Source: Gammaproteobacteria bacterium (GTDB lineage Bacteria > Gemmatimonadota > Gemmatimonadetes > Longimicrobiales > Gaopeijiaceae). From it: a stretch of 64,000 nucleotides of DNA. This document shows, piece by piece, positions 54,046 to 62,169 of this stretch. Location: NCBI GenBank assembly GCA_028819075.1, contig JAPPMM010000028.1:1-64000 (forward strand). Direction: 5' to 3'. The translations under genes and the position numbers were made by a program. Every line of letters starts with the position of its first letter. Positions within the stretch are counted from its first letter, which is position 1. The notes below the pieces were generated by a model. The model had not been told where the DNA came from, did no database searches, and worked only from the letters and a program-made list of their open reading frames with translations.

Positions 54046-57000
54046 TTACGGGACTATGCCCGGCACGCCTCGCCGCTTCGCCAGAGCGATGAGCGAGGGC
54101 AGGTCGTTCTCCATGAGGCGCTCCAGGTCCGAGAGCACCCCGGTGAGCTCGCGGTCCAGATCTTCGTACCGCTCGTACGCCGCGTCCGTGGGTCGGGCAT
54201 CGGCGCTGAGAATCGTGTTCATGAGGAAAATGAGCTGGTTGTCGAGTTTCGTGCCGAAGTTGATGGCATCCTCCGCAGCCTCGAGTCTCGTCTCCCTCAG
54301 CGATTCTTCGACGCGGGTCAGCCCGGCCAGCAATGGCTCGGCTACGCGGGAGATCTCCTCTCCGACGCCCCTCGCCGCTGCGCGCTGCTCCAACTCCTCG
54401 ATCCGGCTCCGGGCGGCGTGGATTCGGCCGATGCTCCGGTGTGTCTGGGTCGCCCGGTCCCGAATCCTGATCGCCAGCTCGAACTGCTCGACGAACTCGG
54501 CATCGGTCGTGGCCACCCGTGGATCCCGGAGCACCCGGAAGGACCGGGTCTGGTCGCGATCTCCCACCCGCATGCGCACCCTGTACGTCCCCGGAACCGC
54601 CCTGGGACCATCGGTTGCCCCCCAGATCACCAGCCCTCCGATGAGCTCGGGACCGGGATACCTGAGGTCCCACACCCATCGGTGCATGCCCGGATCCGTC
54701 CCGAGCGCGCCATCCTCCCCGTCGCTCGAGGCCGTCCGAATCACTCTGCCCGCCGAGTCGAGGACATCGAGCGTCAACTCGCCGCTGAGGGGCTCGCCCA
54801 GGTGATAGTGGACCACAGCGGCGTCCGGCGGGTTTTCGCCCACTCGCGGGCCGGCGGCGCTCGTCCCGGCCACTCGATATGCGACCCGGGGCGGATAGAG
54901 GTACGCCTCCGACGCGGCCACCTCGTCGGTGAGGTGATGCAGGGGCGTCAGATCGTCCAGAATCCAGAACGAACGGCCCTGCGTCGACACGGCCAGGTCC
55001 TGTTCGTGGACCGCGATGTCCGTGATCGGAGTGACGGGCAGGTTGAGTTGGAGGGGCTGCCAGCTTCCTCCGTCGTCGAACGAGACGTACATGCCGTACT
55101 CCGTGCCGGCGTAGAGCAGGCCGCGCCGACCGGGGTCCTCCCGCACCGCCCTCACGAAATGGTGCGGCGGAATGCCGTTCAGCCCGTCCGTCAGCAGGTC
55201 CCAGCTTTCGCCGTAGTCGTCGGTGCGGAAGATGTAGGGCCGGAAGTCGTCCTCGCGGTAGCGATGCACGGCGATGAACGCGCGGCCCGGGCCGTGGGCC
55301 GACAGCTCGACCATGTTCACCGTTCCCCATTCCGGCATCCCGCGAGGCGTGATGTCCTGCCAGCTCGCCCCTTCATCCCGCGAGATGTGCATCAGCCCGT
55401 CGTCCGTACCGGCCCACAGCAGGCCGGGCGCATGCGGCGACGCCTCGAAGGCGAAGACCGTCCCGTAGGTCTCCGAGGTCCAGTTATCGAAAGTGATCGG
55501 ACCGCCGGAGTCACCCTGCTTCGTCTCGTCGTCCCGCGTCAGGTCCGGACTGATGATGGTCCAGCTCTGGCCCTCGTCTGTGGAGCGATGAACGAACTGG
55601 GACGTGTAGTAGAGGATGTCCGGATCGTGCGGCGAGAGCCGGATGGGGGCGTGCATCTGGTGGCGGTACTTGAAGTCGATGGCGGCCTTGCCCTCCCCGA
55701 GTTCGGGGTAGGTCATGATGCTGCGGGCCTCGCCGGTGGCGTGGTCGTAGCGCGTGATGGCGGCCTCGTTGTTGCCCGCGAAGACGATGTTCGGATTGTC
55801 GGGACGCACCGCGATATGGCCCTGCTCGCCACCTCCGACGGCATAGGAGTGCTCCGAGACGCCGCCGAGCTTCCGGCTCGGGATCGATATGGTCGTGTTG
55901 TCCTGCTGCCCCGCGTACAACCGGTAAGGGAACTGGTTGTCGAGGCTGACCCGGTACAGTTCGGCCGTCGGCTGATTCGCCTGCGTGGACCACGAGACCC
56001 CGCCGTTGAAGGTGACGGTGGCGCCTCCGTCGTTCCCCAGGACCATGATGCGGGGATCCCGCGGATTGATCCAGAGATCGTGGTTGTCCGCGTGAGGCAC
56101 CGTGAGTCGCTCGAAACTCACTCCGCCGTCGACCGACCTGAAGAACCCGACGTTGAGTGCATAGATCGCGTTCTCGTCCACCGGGTCGGCGCGGATGTGC
56201 ATGTAGTAGTACGCCCGCGACCGGATGCGCCGGTCGGTGTTGATGAGGCGGAAGCTCTCGCCCCCGTCGTCAGACCGGAACAGGCCCCCGTCGTGCGCTT
56301 CCACGATGGCCCACACCCGGTCCGGGTTCGCCGGCGAGATGGTCACCCCGATACGGCCCTTGATCCCTTGCGGCAGGCCTTCGGTCAACTCCTCCCAGGT
56401 GTCCCCGCCGTCCATGCTGCGAAAAAGGCCGCTGCCCTCTCCGCCGCTGCTCAGCGTCCACGGCTTCCGCACCGCCTCCCACATCGTCGCATAGAGGATC
56501 CCGGGGTCGGAGGGATGCATCGCCAGGTCGGCCGCTCCGACCTCCTCGCTCACGAACAGCACCCGCTCCCACGTGTTCCCTCCATCAGCGGAGCGGTATA
56601 CACCCCGCTCGGGATTCGGCCCGAAGGCGTGCCCGAAGACAGCCGCGTATACCAGGTCGGGATCGTCCGGGTGGACCCGGATCCGCCCGATCTGCCCCGC
56701 GTTACGCAGTCCCAGGTGTTGCCACGTCCGCCCCCCGTCGACCGACCCGTAGATGCCGTCGCCTGCCGACACGTTGTGGCGGATGCATACCTCCCCCATC
56801 CCCACATACAGGACATTCGGATCGGACGGCGCCAGCGCCATCCCGCCCACCGATGCGCTCCCGAAGTATCCGTCCGAGATGTTGCGCCAATTCTCGCCGG
56901 CGTCGTCCGTCCTCCAGACGCCGCCGCCCGTGGACCCCATGTAGAACGTCGTCGGCCTGTCCGGAATGCCGGCCACCGCGGACACGCGTCCGCCTCGATA

Positions 57001-57177
57001 GGGACCCACCAGACGGTACTCGAGGGCCCGGAAGAGCGATACGTCGTATCGGGGACGCGAAGCCTCGGCCTGCAGGTCGCTCTGAGAAGCCAGGGCCGCC
57101 GGCAACGCCAGCGAAGTGAGCCCGACCAGCGTGACGACGCCGAGAAGACGGGATGCCTCACTCATCCAGGATGCCAT
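54046..57177 (-). CDS. Asp-box (BNR/VPS10-like) propeller protein
   Basis: 1043 aa with a signal peptide (LLGVVTLVGLTSLALPAALA). Many Asp-box repeats (STGGGVWRTDDAGENW, VYRSADGGNTWERV, LFRSMDGGDTWEEL, SFDDGGSWQPL) build a double propeller as in sortilin/xyloglucanase-type proteins. The C-terminal ~300 residues include a beta-sandwich (DQTRSFRVLRDPRV) and a helical tail. Located directly downstream of the SusCD pair, so probably surface-exposed polymer processing. A paralogue sits at 62170. Confidence 0.85.
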   Translation of the reverse strand: MASWMSEASRLLGVVTLVGLTSLALPAALASQSDLQAEASRPRYDVSLFRALEYRLVGPYRGGRVSAVAGIPDRPTTFYMGSTGGGVWRTDDAGENWRNISDGYFGSASVGGMALAPSDPNVLYVGMGEVCIRHNVSAGDGIYGSVDGGRTWQHLGLRNAGQIGRIRVHPDDPDLVYAAVFGHAFGPNPERGVYRSADGGNTWERVLFVSEEVGAADLAMHPSDPGILYATMWEAVRKPWTLSSGGEGSGLFRSMDGGDTWEELTEGLPQGIKGRIGVTISPANPDRVWAIVEAHDGGLFRSDDGGESFRLINTDRRIRSRAYYYMHIRADPVDENAIYALNVGFFRSVDGGVSFERLTVPHADNHDLWINPRDPRIMVLGNDGGATVTFNGGVSWSTQANQPTAELYRVSLDNQFPYRLYAGQQDNTTISIPSRKLGGVSEHSYAVGGGEQGHIAVRPDNPNIVFAGNNEAAITRYDHATGEARSIMTYPELGEGKAAIDFKYRHQMHAPIRLSPHDPDILYYTSQFVHRSTDEGQSWTIISPDLTRDDETKQGDSGGPITFDNWTSETYGTVFAFEASPHAPGLLWAGTDDGLMHISRDEGASWQDITPRGMPEWGTVNMVELSAHGPGRAFIAVHRYREDDFRPYIFRTDDYGESWDLLTDGLNGIPPHHFVRAVREDPGRRGLLYAGTEYGMYVSFDDGGSWQPLQLNLPVTPITDIAVHEQDLAVSTQGRSFWILDDLTPLHHLTDEVAASEAYLYPPRVAYRVAGTSAAGPRVGENPPDAAVVHYHLGEPLSGELTLDVLDSAGRVIRTASSDGEDGALGTDPGMHRWVWDLRYPGPELIGGLVIWGATDGPRAVPGTYRVRMRVGDRDQTRSFRVLRDPRVATTDAEFVEQFELAIRIRDRATQTHRSIGRIHAARSRIEELEQRAAARGVGEEISRVAEPLLAGLTRVEESLRETRLEAAEDAINFGTKLDNQLIFLMNTILSADARPTDAAYERYEDLDRELTGVLSDLERLMENDLPSLIALAKRRGVPGIVP

Positions 57178-57249
57178 TGCATTCTCTTGGGCGTCTCCCA
57201 GCCCCCGTCGATGCCTTGATGCCCTCCGATCAGAACGGCCCGCTACGCC

Positions 57250-58593
57250 TCAGCCGACGTTCGGATTGGATTCGCGTTCGATCTGCGTTATCGGGAAGAA
57301 CACACCCGGCGTGTTGTAGGCTTCGGAGGTCGTCTGCCACAGGTTGGCCGGGTCTCCGTAGCGGTAGAGATCCCCCAAGCGCCGCCCCTGGAAGAAGAGG
57401 TTCACGAAGCGCGTGTGTTTGAGCAGGTCCGCCGTGCTCGCGGAGTACATGCCCGGGTCGAAGGGAGTCAGTCCGGGGGTCATCGCGCGCACATGGTTGA
57501 TATGCGTCACGGCGCCAGTCTGGTCGCCCGACGCGAGAGCAGCCTCGGCCAGGATCAGGTGCATCTCCCGCGCCGACACGACGGTCAGAGAGCCCACATC
57601 CCGCGTCTCGGTCCAGTTGAAGATCAGGTCGGCAAGCACGGGATCCGGCATCTCGTCGATGATGTCGTTGAGGATGACGTCCACCGGCTTGCTCGAGCCG
57701 CGACCCGGGTAGGTGGCGAGATCGTCGTCGAACCGAAGCTCCTGCCGGTTGTTGATCTGTCCTCCGACGTAACTCGTAACCGTCGTCGCGCTATAGGCGA
57801 ACTCATACTTCCAGTCGGAACCGCCGACCAGAGCTAGCACGGCCGCTGCATCGGAGTTTGCGCCGGAGTCGTTCACCCACGGGTCGGACGGGGCCATGCC
57901 TGGAGGATTCAGCTTGTGCCACACGGCCGCGGCGAACCTCGCGCGCGCCCGCTGCGCGAGCAGCTGGAGCTCAAGGTCGCCGGCTCCCTCGGACCGGGCG
58001 ATCGCCAAGCCGTTGGTAAGGTATTCGATGGCCGTCGTGTACATCTGGCTCATGTTGTCCGCGCCGATCGGGGCCGCCGCTTCCGCTCGGTCGGACAGGA
58101 CGAAGTCGTCCCAGCTGTCTCCGATCAGGGTGTAGACGATCCCGCCGTAGAGGTAGGCCCGGGCGAGGTCGGTCGCATCGAGCAACTCCCCGGCCGACTG
58201 GAACCCCTCGAGTTTGCCAATCGTCTCGTCCGCGAGCCAACGGGCCTGCCCAAATGAGATCCAGGCCGCGTCCACGAACTCGTTCAGGGGGTCGCTGATC
58301 GTCCCCTGGTCCAGTTTGAGCCATCCCTGCCGGGAACCGATCCAGCGCACTTCGTCCGTGGCCGTGGAGGTGAGAGCCAACATCCTCGACCATGACTGGG
58401 CCACGGACGAGAGCGTGCCGTTTACAAGTGCCGATGCCGCCGACGGAACCTCCAGGTCGTCGGCATTCACGTTGTTGGGGTTTTCCACGTCGAAGAGCCC
58501 CGTGCAGCCGGCCGGCCCTAGGACCAGCAATGCGAAGAGAAAGGAGCCTCGACCAAGGGGCCGCCACCGCAGTGCATTCAAGTGCCGCTTCAT
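57250..58593 (-). CDS. SusD/RagB-family outer-membrane lipoprotein
   Basis: 447 aa; ATG at 58593 with GGAGGGAA. Lipoprotein signal (LLVLGPAGC). SusD-type features: LFDVENPNNVNADDLEVPSA, TPR-like helices, VVSAREMHLILAEAALASGD and FFQGRRLGDLYRYGDPANLW near the end. Pairs with SusC (16 nt upstream) to capture and import a polymer or peptide. Confidence 0.9.
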   Translation of the reverse strand: MKRHLNALRWRPLGRGSFLFALLVLGPAGCTGLFDVENPNNVNADDLEVPSAASALVNGTLSSVAQSWSRMLALTSTATDEVRWIGSRQGWLKLDQGTISDPLNEFVDAAWISFGQARWLADETIGKLEGFQSAGELLDATDLARAYLYGGIVYTLIGDSWDDFVLSDRAEAAAPIGADNMSQMYTTAIEYLTNGLAIARSEGAGDLELQLLAQRARARFAAAVWHKLNPPGMAPSDPWVNDSGANSDAAAVLALVGGSDWKYEFAYSATTVTSYVGGQINNRQELRFDDDLATYPGRGSSKPVDVILNDIIDEMPDPVLADLIFNWTETRDVGSLTVVSAREMHLILAEAALASGDQTGAVTHINHVRAMTPGLTPFDPGMYSASTADLLKHTRFVNLFFQGRRLGDLYRYGDPANLWQTTSEAYNTPGVFFPITQIERESNPNVG

Positions 58594-58609
58594 CGTTCCC
58601 TCCTGTCTC

Positions 58610-61600
58610 CTAGAAGCCCGCGCGGAACCCGATGGCAAACCGCCGCTGCTGCGGTAAACCGTACATGTCCACGTTGAGCAGGAAGTTGCTCTCGAGCCCA
58701 TCAATGCCGATCTCTCCGTATCCTCCACCACGGCCAGCGTTGTTCGCTTCCGGATCGACCCCGTAGTAGTCGGTCCACAGCAACAGGTTGCGACCCGTGG
58801 CTGTGACGGCGAGGGTCTCCAGGCCGAGTCGGGACGCCAGCGACGAGGGGACGTCGTAGGTGAGGCTCAACTCTCGCAGCCGGATGTAGTCGGACCTGTC
58901 GACCACGTTGAGGCCGCTTCGCGGCGACAGGCCAGTGATCGCGGTGGCCCACTCCATCGCGGCTTCGAGTCGCTGCTCGGCCGTGCTGGCCGGGTTGTTC
59001 ATCGTGGCCTCGACCCGCGCAGACCGCGGGGTGTTGCGAGACCACGAGCCCTCTTCCCTGAATGCGTAGGTCAGGTTGTAGGTGTGCACATTGTACGCGT
59101 ACTCGAACAGCGTAGAGAACCTGAAGTCTCCGAGGAACGAGCCTCTGATGCCGAACGACCCCTGCCAGTCCGGAATGGGCTTGCCCTTGTAGTGATCCAG
59201 GGGATCGCCGTCACCGTCCTCGTCCGCGAGGAGGGGATCAAGACCCAGGTCGTCGAGGTCGCGCGGCTCGGAGAGGTATCTCAGGTATTCTTCTCTCGTG
59301 TCGGGCTGGCCGTCGCCGTTCGAGTCGAACGGCACCATGCCCGAACCTACCTCCAGGAGCTGCGCTCCCAGGAACGCTCCCGGCGAGAACCCCTCGGCCA
59401 GGAAGTTCCGGTACCGGGGGTAGGAGCCTCCGACCTTGATCGGTGGAGCGCCGCCGAGGTCTTCGACCACTTCGTCCAGATACGCTCCGTTCACGAAGGC
59501 GTCGAGCGAGAAGTTGGGCCTGTCGACGAGGTATGCCGCGATGCCGACGTCGAAGCCCTTCGCACTCAGCAGGCCGATGTTCACGAGCTGCGTATTGATG
59601 AAGCCGCCGCTGACCGGAAACTGCCGGGCAACCAGCGCGTCCACCACCTCACGGTTCCAGTAGGTCACGTCGATGGAGGCCCGGTCGTTGAAGAAGCCCG
59701 CTTCGCCGCCGACCTCCCACTCTGTCGAGACCTCGGGATTGAGGTCCGGGTTGCCGAGATTGTCAGGCTGGAGCCCTGGTCCTTCCGCTGAAGGGAGGGG
59801 GGAGAAGGTCGTGAACTTGTCAAACGCGCCGGGTTGGAGACCTGACTTTCCTATGGCGGCCCTGAGGCGGAACGTCGAGAAGGTGGAGCTCTCCCAGGCG
59901 GATCTCTGGCTGGGTACGACGGACAGGCCCGCCTTCGGGTAGAAGGCCCGACCGGCTTCCTGGCCGAAAGCGCTGTGTTTGTCGAAGCGACCGCCTACTG
60001 TCGCGAAGACGAAGTCCTGATAGCCGAGCTGATTCTGGACGAACAGTCCCGCATTCACCTGCTCCAGGACCTGCTCGAACACGCCCTGATCCGATGCGGC
60101 TCCGACCACGTCGAGTCCCGGTCCCGGAAAGACCTCACCGAAGGAGGAATGGATGCGCTCCTTGTTGATGAAGGCCTGTCCGCCGACCACCGTGTTCGAG
60201 GTCAGGTCGTTGTTGACCTGCCAGTCCCAGATTCCCTTGACGTCGGTCGTGAGTTGCCTTTGAACCCGATCGCTCACGGCCCGCCGGCCCTCGGTATCAT
60301 TGCTCGTGAAATTGTCCACGTTCCACCCCAGGGGAACGAGGGTGGAGCCGAATTCGCTCGTGAAGTCGACGCCGAAGGTGCCGTCGAGGCTGAGGTCCCA
60401 GGCGTCACGCGACAGCGCATTCCACTGCGTCGACAACGAACCCGTGTAGTGTCGGACATTCTGCTGGGTCTGAATCTGGGAGGCCTCTCGCGACGTGGCG
60501 AAGAACGTTGACGCCAGGGGATTGCCGGGACCGTCACAGATGCCGAAGCTCACGCGGTTCGAATCACCGCACGTTCCCTCGTTGGGGTTCGCGTCGTTGA
60601 TGAGCCCGATTGGGCTGTAGAGCGTGTTGTTGTTCTGGGGGACCTCCATGCGCCGATCGGTGAAACTCGACGTGAGCCCGACGCTCAGCCCCTCGACGGG
60701 CAGGAGCTGAACGCTGGCAGAGGCCTGCGCCTTGCGATCGGTGTCGCGGGTCGGCCCCAGTTCGGTGAAGCCGAATGGACCATCCTGGAACCCGTAGGTA
60801 CCCGAGAGGAAATAGGTCACCGCATCCGTGCCGCCCGACACCGACAGGTTGTTGTTCGTGTTCCAGCCGTTCTCCACGCCGAAGTGGTAGAACTCGGGAA
60901 TGCTGTAGGGCTCGTAGGGCCGGATCGTGATTCCGTAGAAGCTGCTGAGGCGGGCCGCGTCCTCCGCTGACGCCGTCCAGCCCGAGAGCGGGTCGTAGGC
61001 CGCATCCATGTCGTAGTTGGAGGCGCCCAATTCGCTGGAAAGGGTCCAACGCGGCGCCCCGCTACGCCCCCTCTTGGTGAAGATCTGGATCACTCCGTTC
61101 GAGGCCTCCGTGCCGTAGAGCGTCGCCGCGGCGGCCCCCTTCAGAATCTCGACACGTTCGATCGACTCGATCTGGATGTCGTCCAGGCGTGAGGGCTGAC
61201 CACCGCCGCCCGTGTCGATGTACGGAGAGTGGTATCCTCCACCCCTGTCCACTCGGACGCCATCGACGTACACGATCGGCTCGTTCGACTGGGAGAGAGA
61301 GGCGCTTCCCCGAATCCGGATTCGTGCGCCTTCGCCTGTCACCCCGCCTTCAGGCATGGCGATCACGCCGGGCTCGCGGCCCTGGAGGATCTCGGAGAAG
61401 GACAGGGTCGGCGCGTCCTCGAGCTCGGTGACGGAGATCGCTGCGACCGTGTTGCCCAGCTTGCGCCGCTCCGTCTGCTGCCCTGCGCCGGTGACGACGA
61501 TCTCATCCAGCTGCAGGGCCGTCTCTTCGAGATCGAAGGTCACCTGGACGGTCTCGCCCGACTCCACCTGGACGGTCTGGTCCACCCTGCGATAACCCAG

Positions 61601-61858
61601 GTACTCGGCGCGGACCACGTGCTCCCCGGCAGGGACGTTCAGAAGTAGAACCTGCCCCTCGGCGTTGGTGAGCGAACCGATGCTCGTGTCGACCAGGTAG
61701 ACCTGCGCACCGACAATTGCGCGCCCCGATCCGGCATCGCGCACCTCTCCTGCCAGTGTGCCCGAAGCCTGCGCCATCAGCGGAGCGCTACCCCAGCCCA
61801 CAGCAAGGCAGGTGATGAGTGCGATTCCTGCGGTGCGTGAGAACTTGTCAAACGCCAT
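58610..61858 (-). CDS. SusC/RagA-family TonB-dependent receptor
   Basis: 1082 aa; ATG at 61858 with GGAGG. Signal peptide, CarboxypepD_reg-like plug-front domain (GTLAGEVRDAGSGRAIVGAQVYL), TonB plug (LDEIVVTGAGQQ, IQIESIERVEILKGAAAATLYG), and a long beta-barrel ending in Phe. First gene of the SusCD-Asp-box-CapA-deacylase-hydrolase run, which forms a substrate-capture and breakdown set. Confidence 0.95.
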   Translation of the reverse strand: MAFDKFSRTAGIALITCLAVGWGSAPLMAQASGTLAGEVRDAGSGRAIVGAQVYLVDTSIGSLTNAEGQVLLLNVPAGEHVVRAEYLGYRRVDQTVQVESGETVQVTFDLEETALQLDEIVVTGAGQQTERRKLGNTVAAISVTELEDAPTLSFSEILQGREPGVIAMPEGGVTGEGARIRIRGSASLSQSNEPIVYVDGVRVDRGGGYHSPYIDTGGGGQPSRLDDIQIESIERVEILKGAAAATLYGTEASNGVIQIFTKRGRSGAPRWTLSSELGASNYDMDAAYDPLSGWTASAEDAARLSSFYGITIRPYEPYSIPEFYHFGVENGWNTNNNLSVSGGTDAVTYFLSGTYGFQDGPFGFTELGPTRDTDRKAQASASVQLLPVEGLSVGLTSSFTDRRMEVPQNNNTLYSPIGLINDANPNEGTCGDSNRVSFGICDGPGNPLASTFFATSREASQIQTQQNVRHYTGSLSTQWNALSRDAWDLSLDGTFGVDFTSEFGSTLVPLGWNVDNFTSNDTEGRRAVSDRVQRQLTTDVKGIWDWQVNNDLTSNTVVGGQAFINKERIHSSFGEVFPGPGLDVVGAASDQGVFEQVLEQVNAGLFVQNQLGYQDFVFATVGGRFDKHSAFGQEAGRAFYPKAGLSVVPSQRSAWESSTFSTFRLRAAIGKSGLQPGAFDKFTTFSPLPSAEGPGLQPDNLGNPDLNPEVSTEWEVGGEAGFFNDRASIDVTYWNREVVDALVARQFPVSGGFINTQLVNIGLLSAKGFDVGIAAYLVDRPNFSLDAFVNGAYLDEVVEDLGGAPPIKVGGSYPRYRNFLAEGFSPGAFLGAQLLEVGSGMVPFDSNGDGQPDTREEYLRYLSEPRDLDDLGLDPLLADEDGDGDPLDHYKGKPIPDWQGSFGIRGSFLGDFRFSTLFEYAYNVHTYNLTYAFREEGSWSRNTPRSARVEATMNNPASTAEQRLEAAMEWATAITGLSPRSGLNVVDRSDYIRLRELSLTYDVPSSLASRLGLETLAVTATGRNLLLWTDYYGVDPEANNAGRGGGYGEIGIDGLESNFLLNVDMYGLPQQRRFAIGFRAGF

Positions 61859-62169
61859 GATTCTGCCTCCTTCATGGGGCAAGACGTCTTGGAAGGACCC
61901 CAACCTCGGCAGGTTGCCGATTCGGCTGGAAGATCTATCGCGAACGCTCATCTCTCCGGACTGAGCGGAGCCAACGCATCGGGAATGCGGTCAAGCACAC
62001 GGCCTCTGGCAGAATGTTCTCATGAGGGATGTGTCAACACGTTCACAATACGGACGCCGATCTTCCACCGCAATAGCCCCGAACGGCCCTCCGGAAGGGG
62101 GATATGGCTGAGGGTAGAATCGCGATGGCCGGATCAGGGAAACGCTGGACGCCAGTCCTCCGCGTATCG
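61859..62169. other. 311-bp intergenic region upstream of susC
   Basis: No gene seen. On the minus strand a TTGACA hexamer (62032-62037) lies 174 bp upstream of the susC start, but no good -10 follows at 16-18 bp. It presumably carries the susC promoter. Confidence 0.4.

Noticed and set aside
53656..57219. 1187-codon open frame on the + strand
   Set aside because: Antisense to the CapA-like and Asp-box genes, which carry clear motifs and ribosome sites.
62032..62037. TTGACA as the susC promoter -35
   Set aside because: The bases 16-18 bp downstream do not resemble a -10 element; kept only as a remark.
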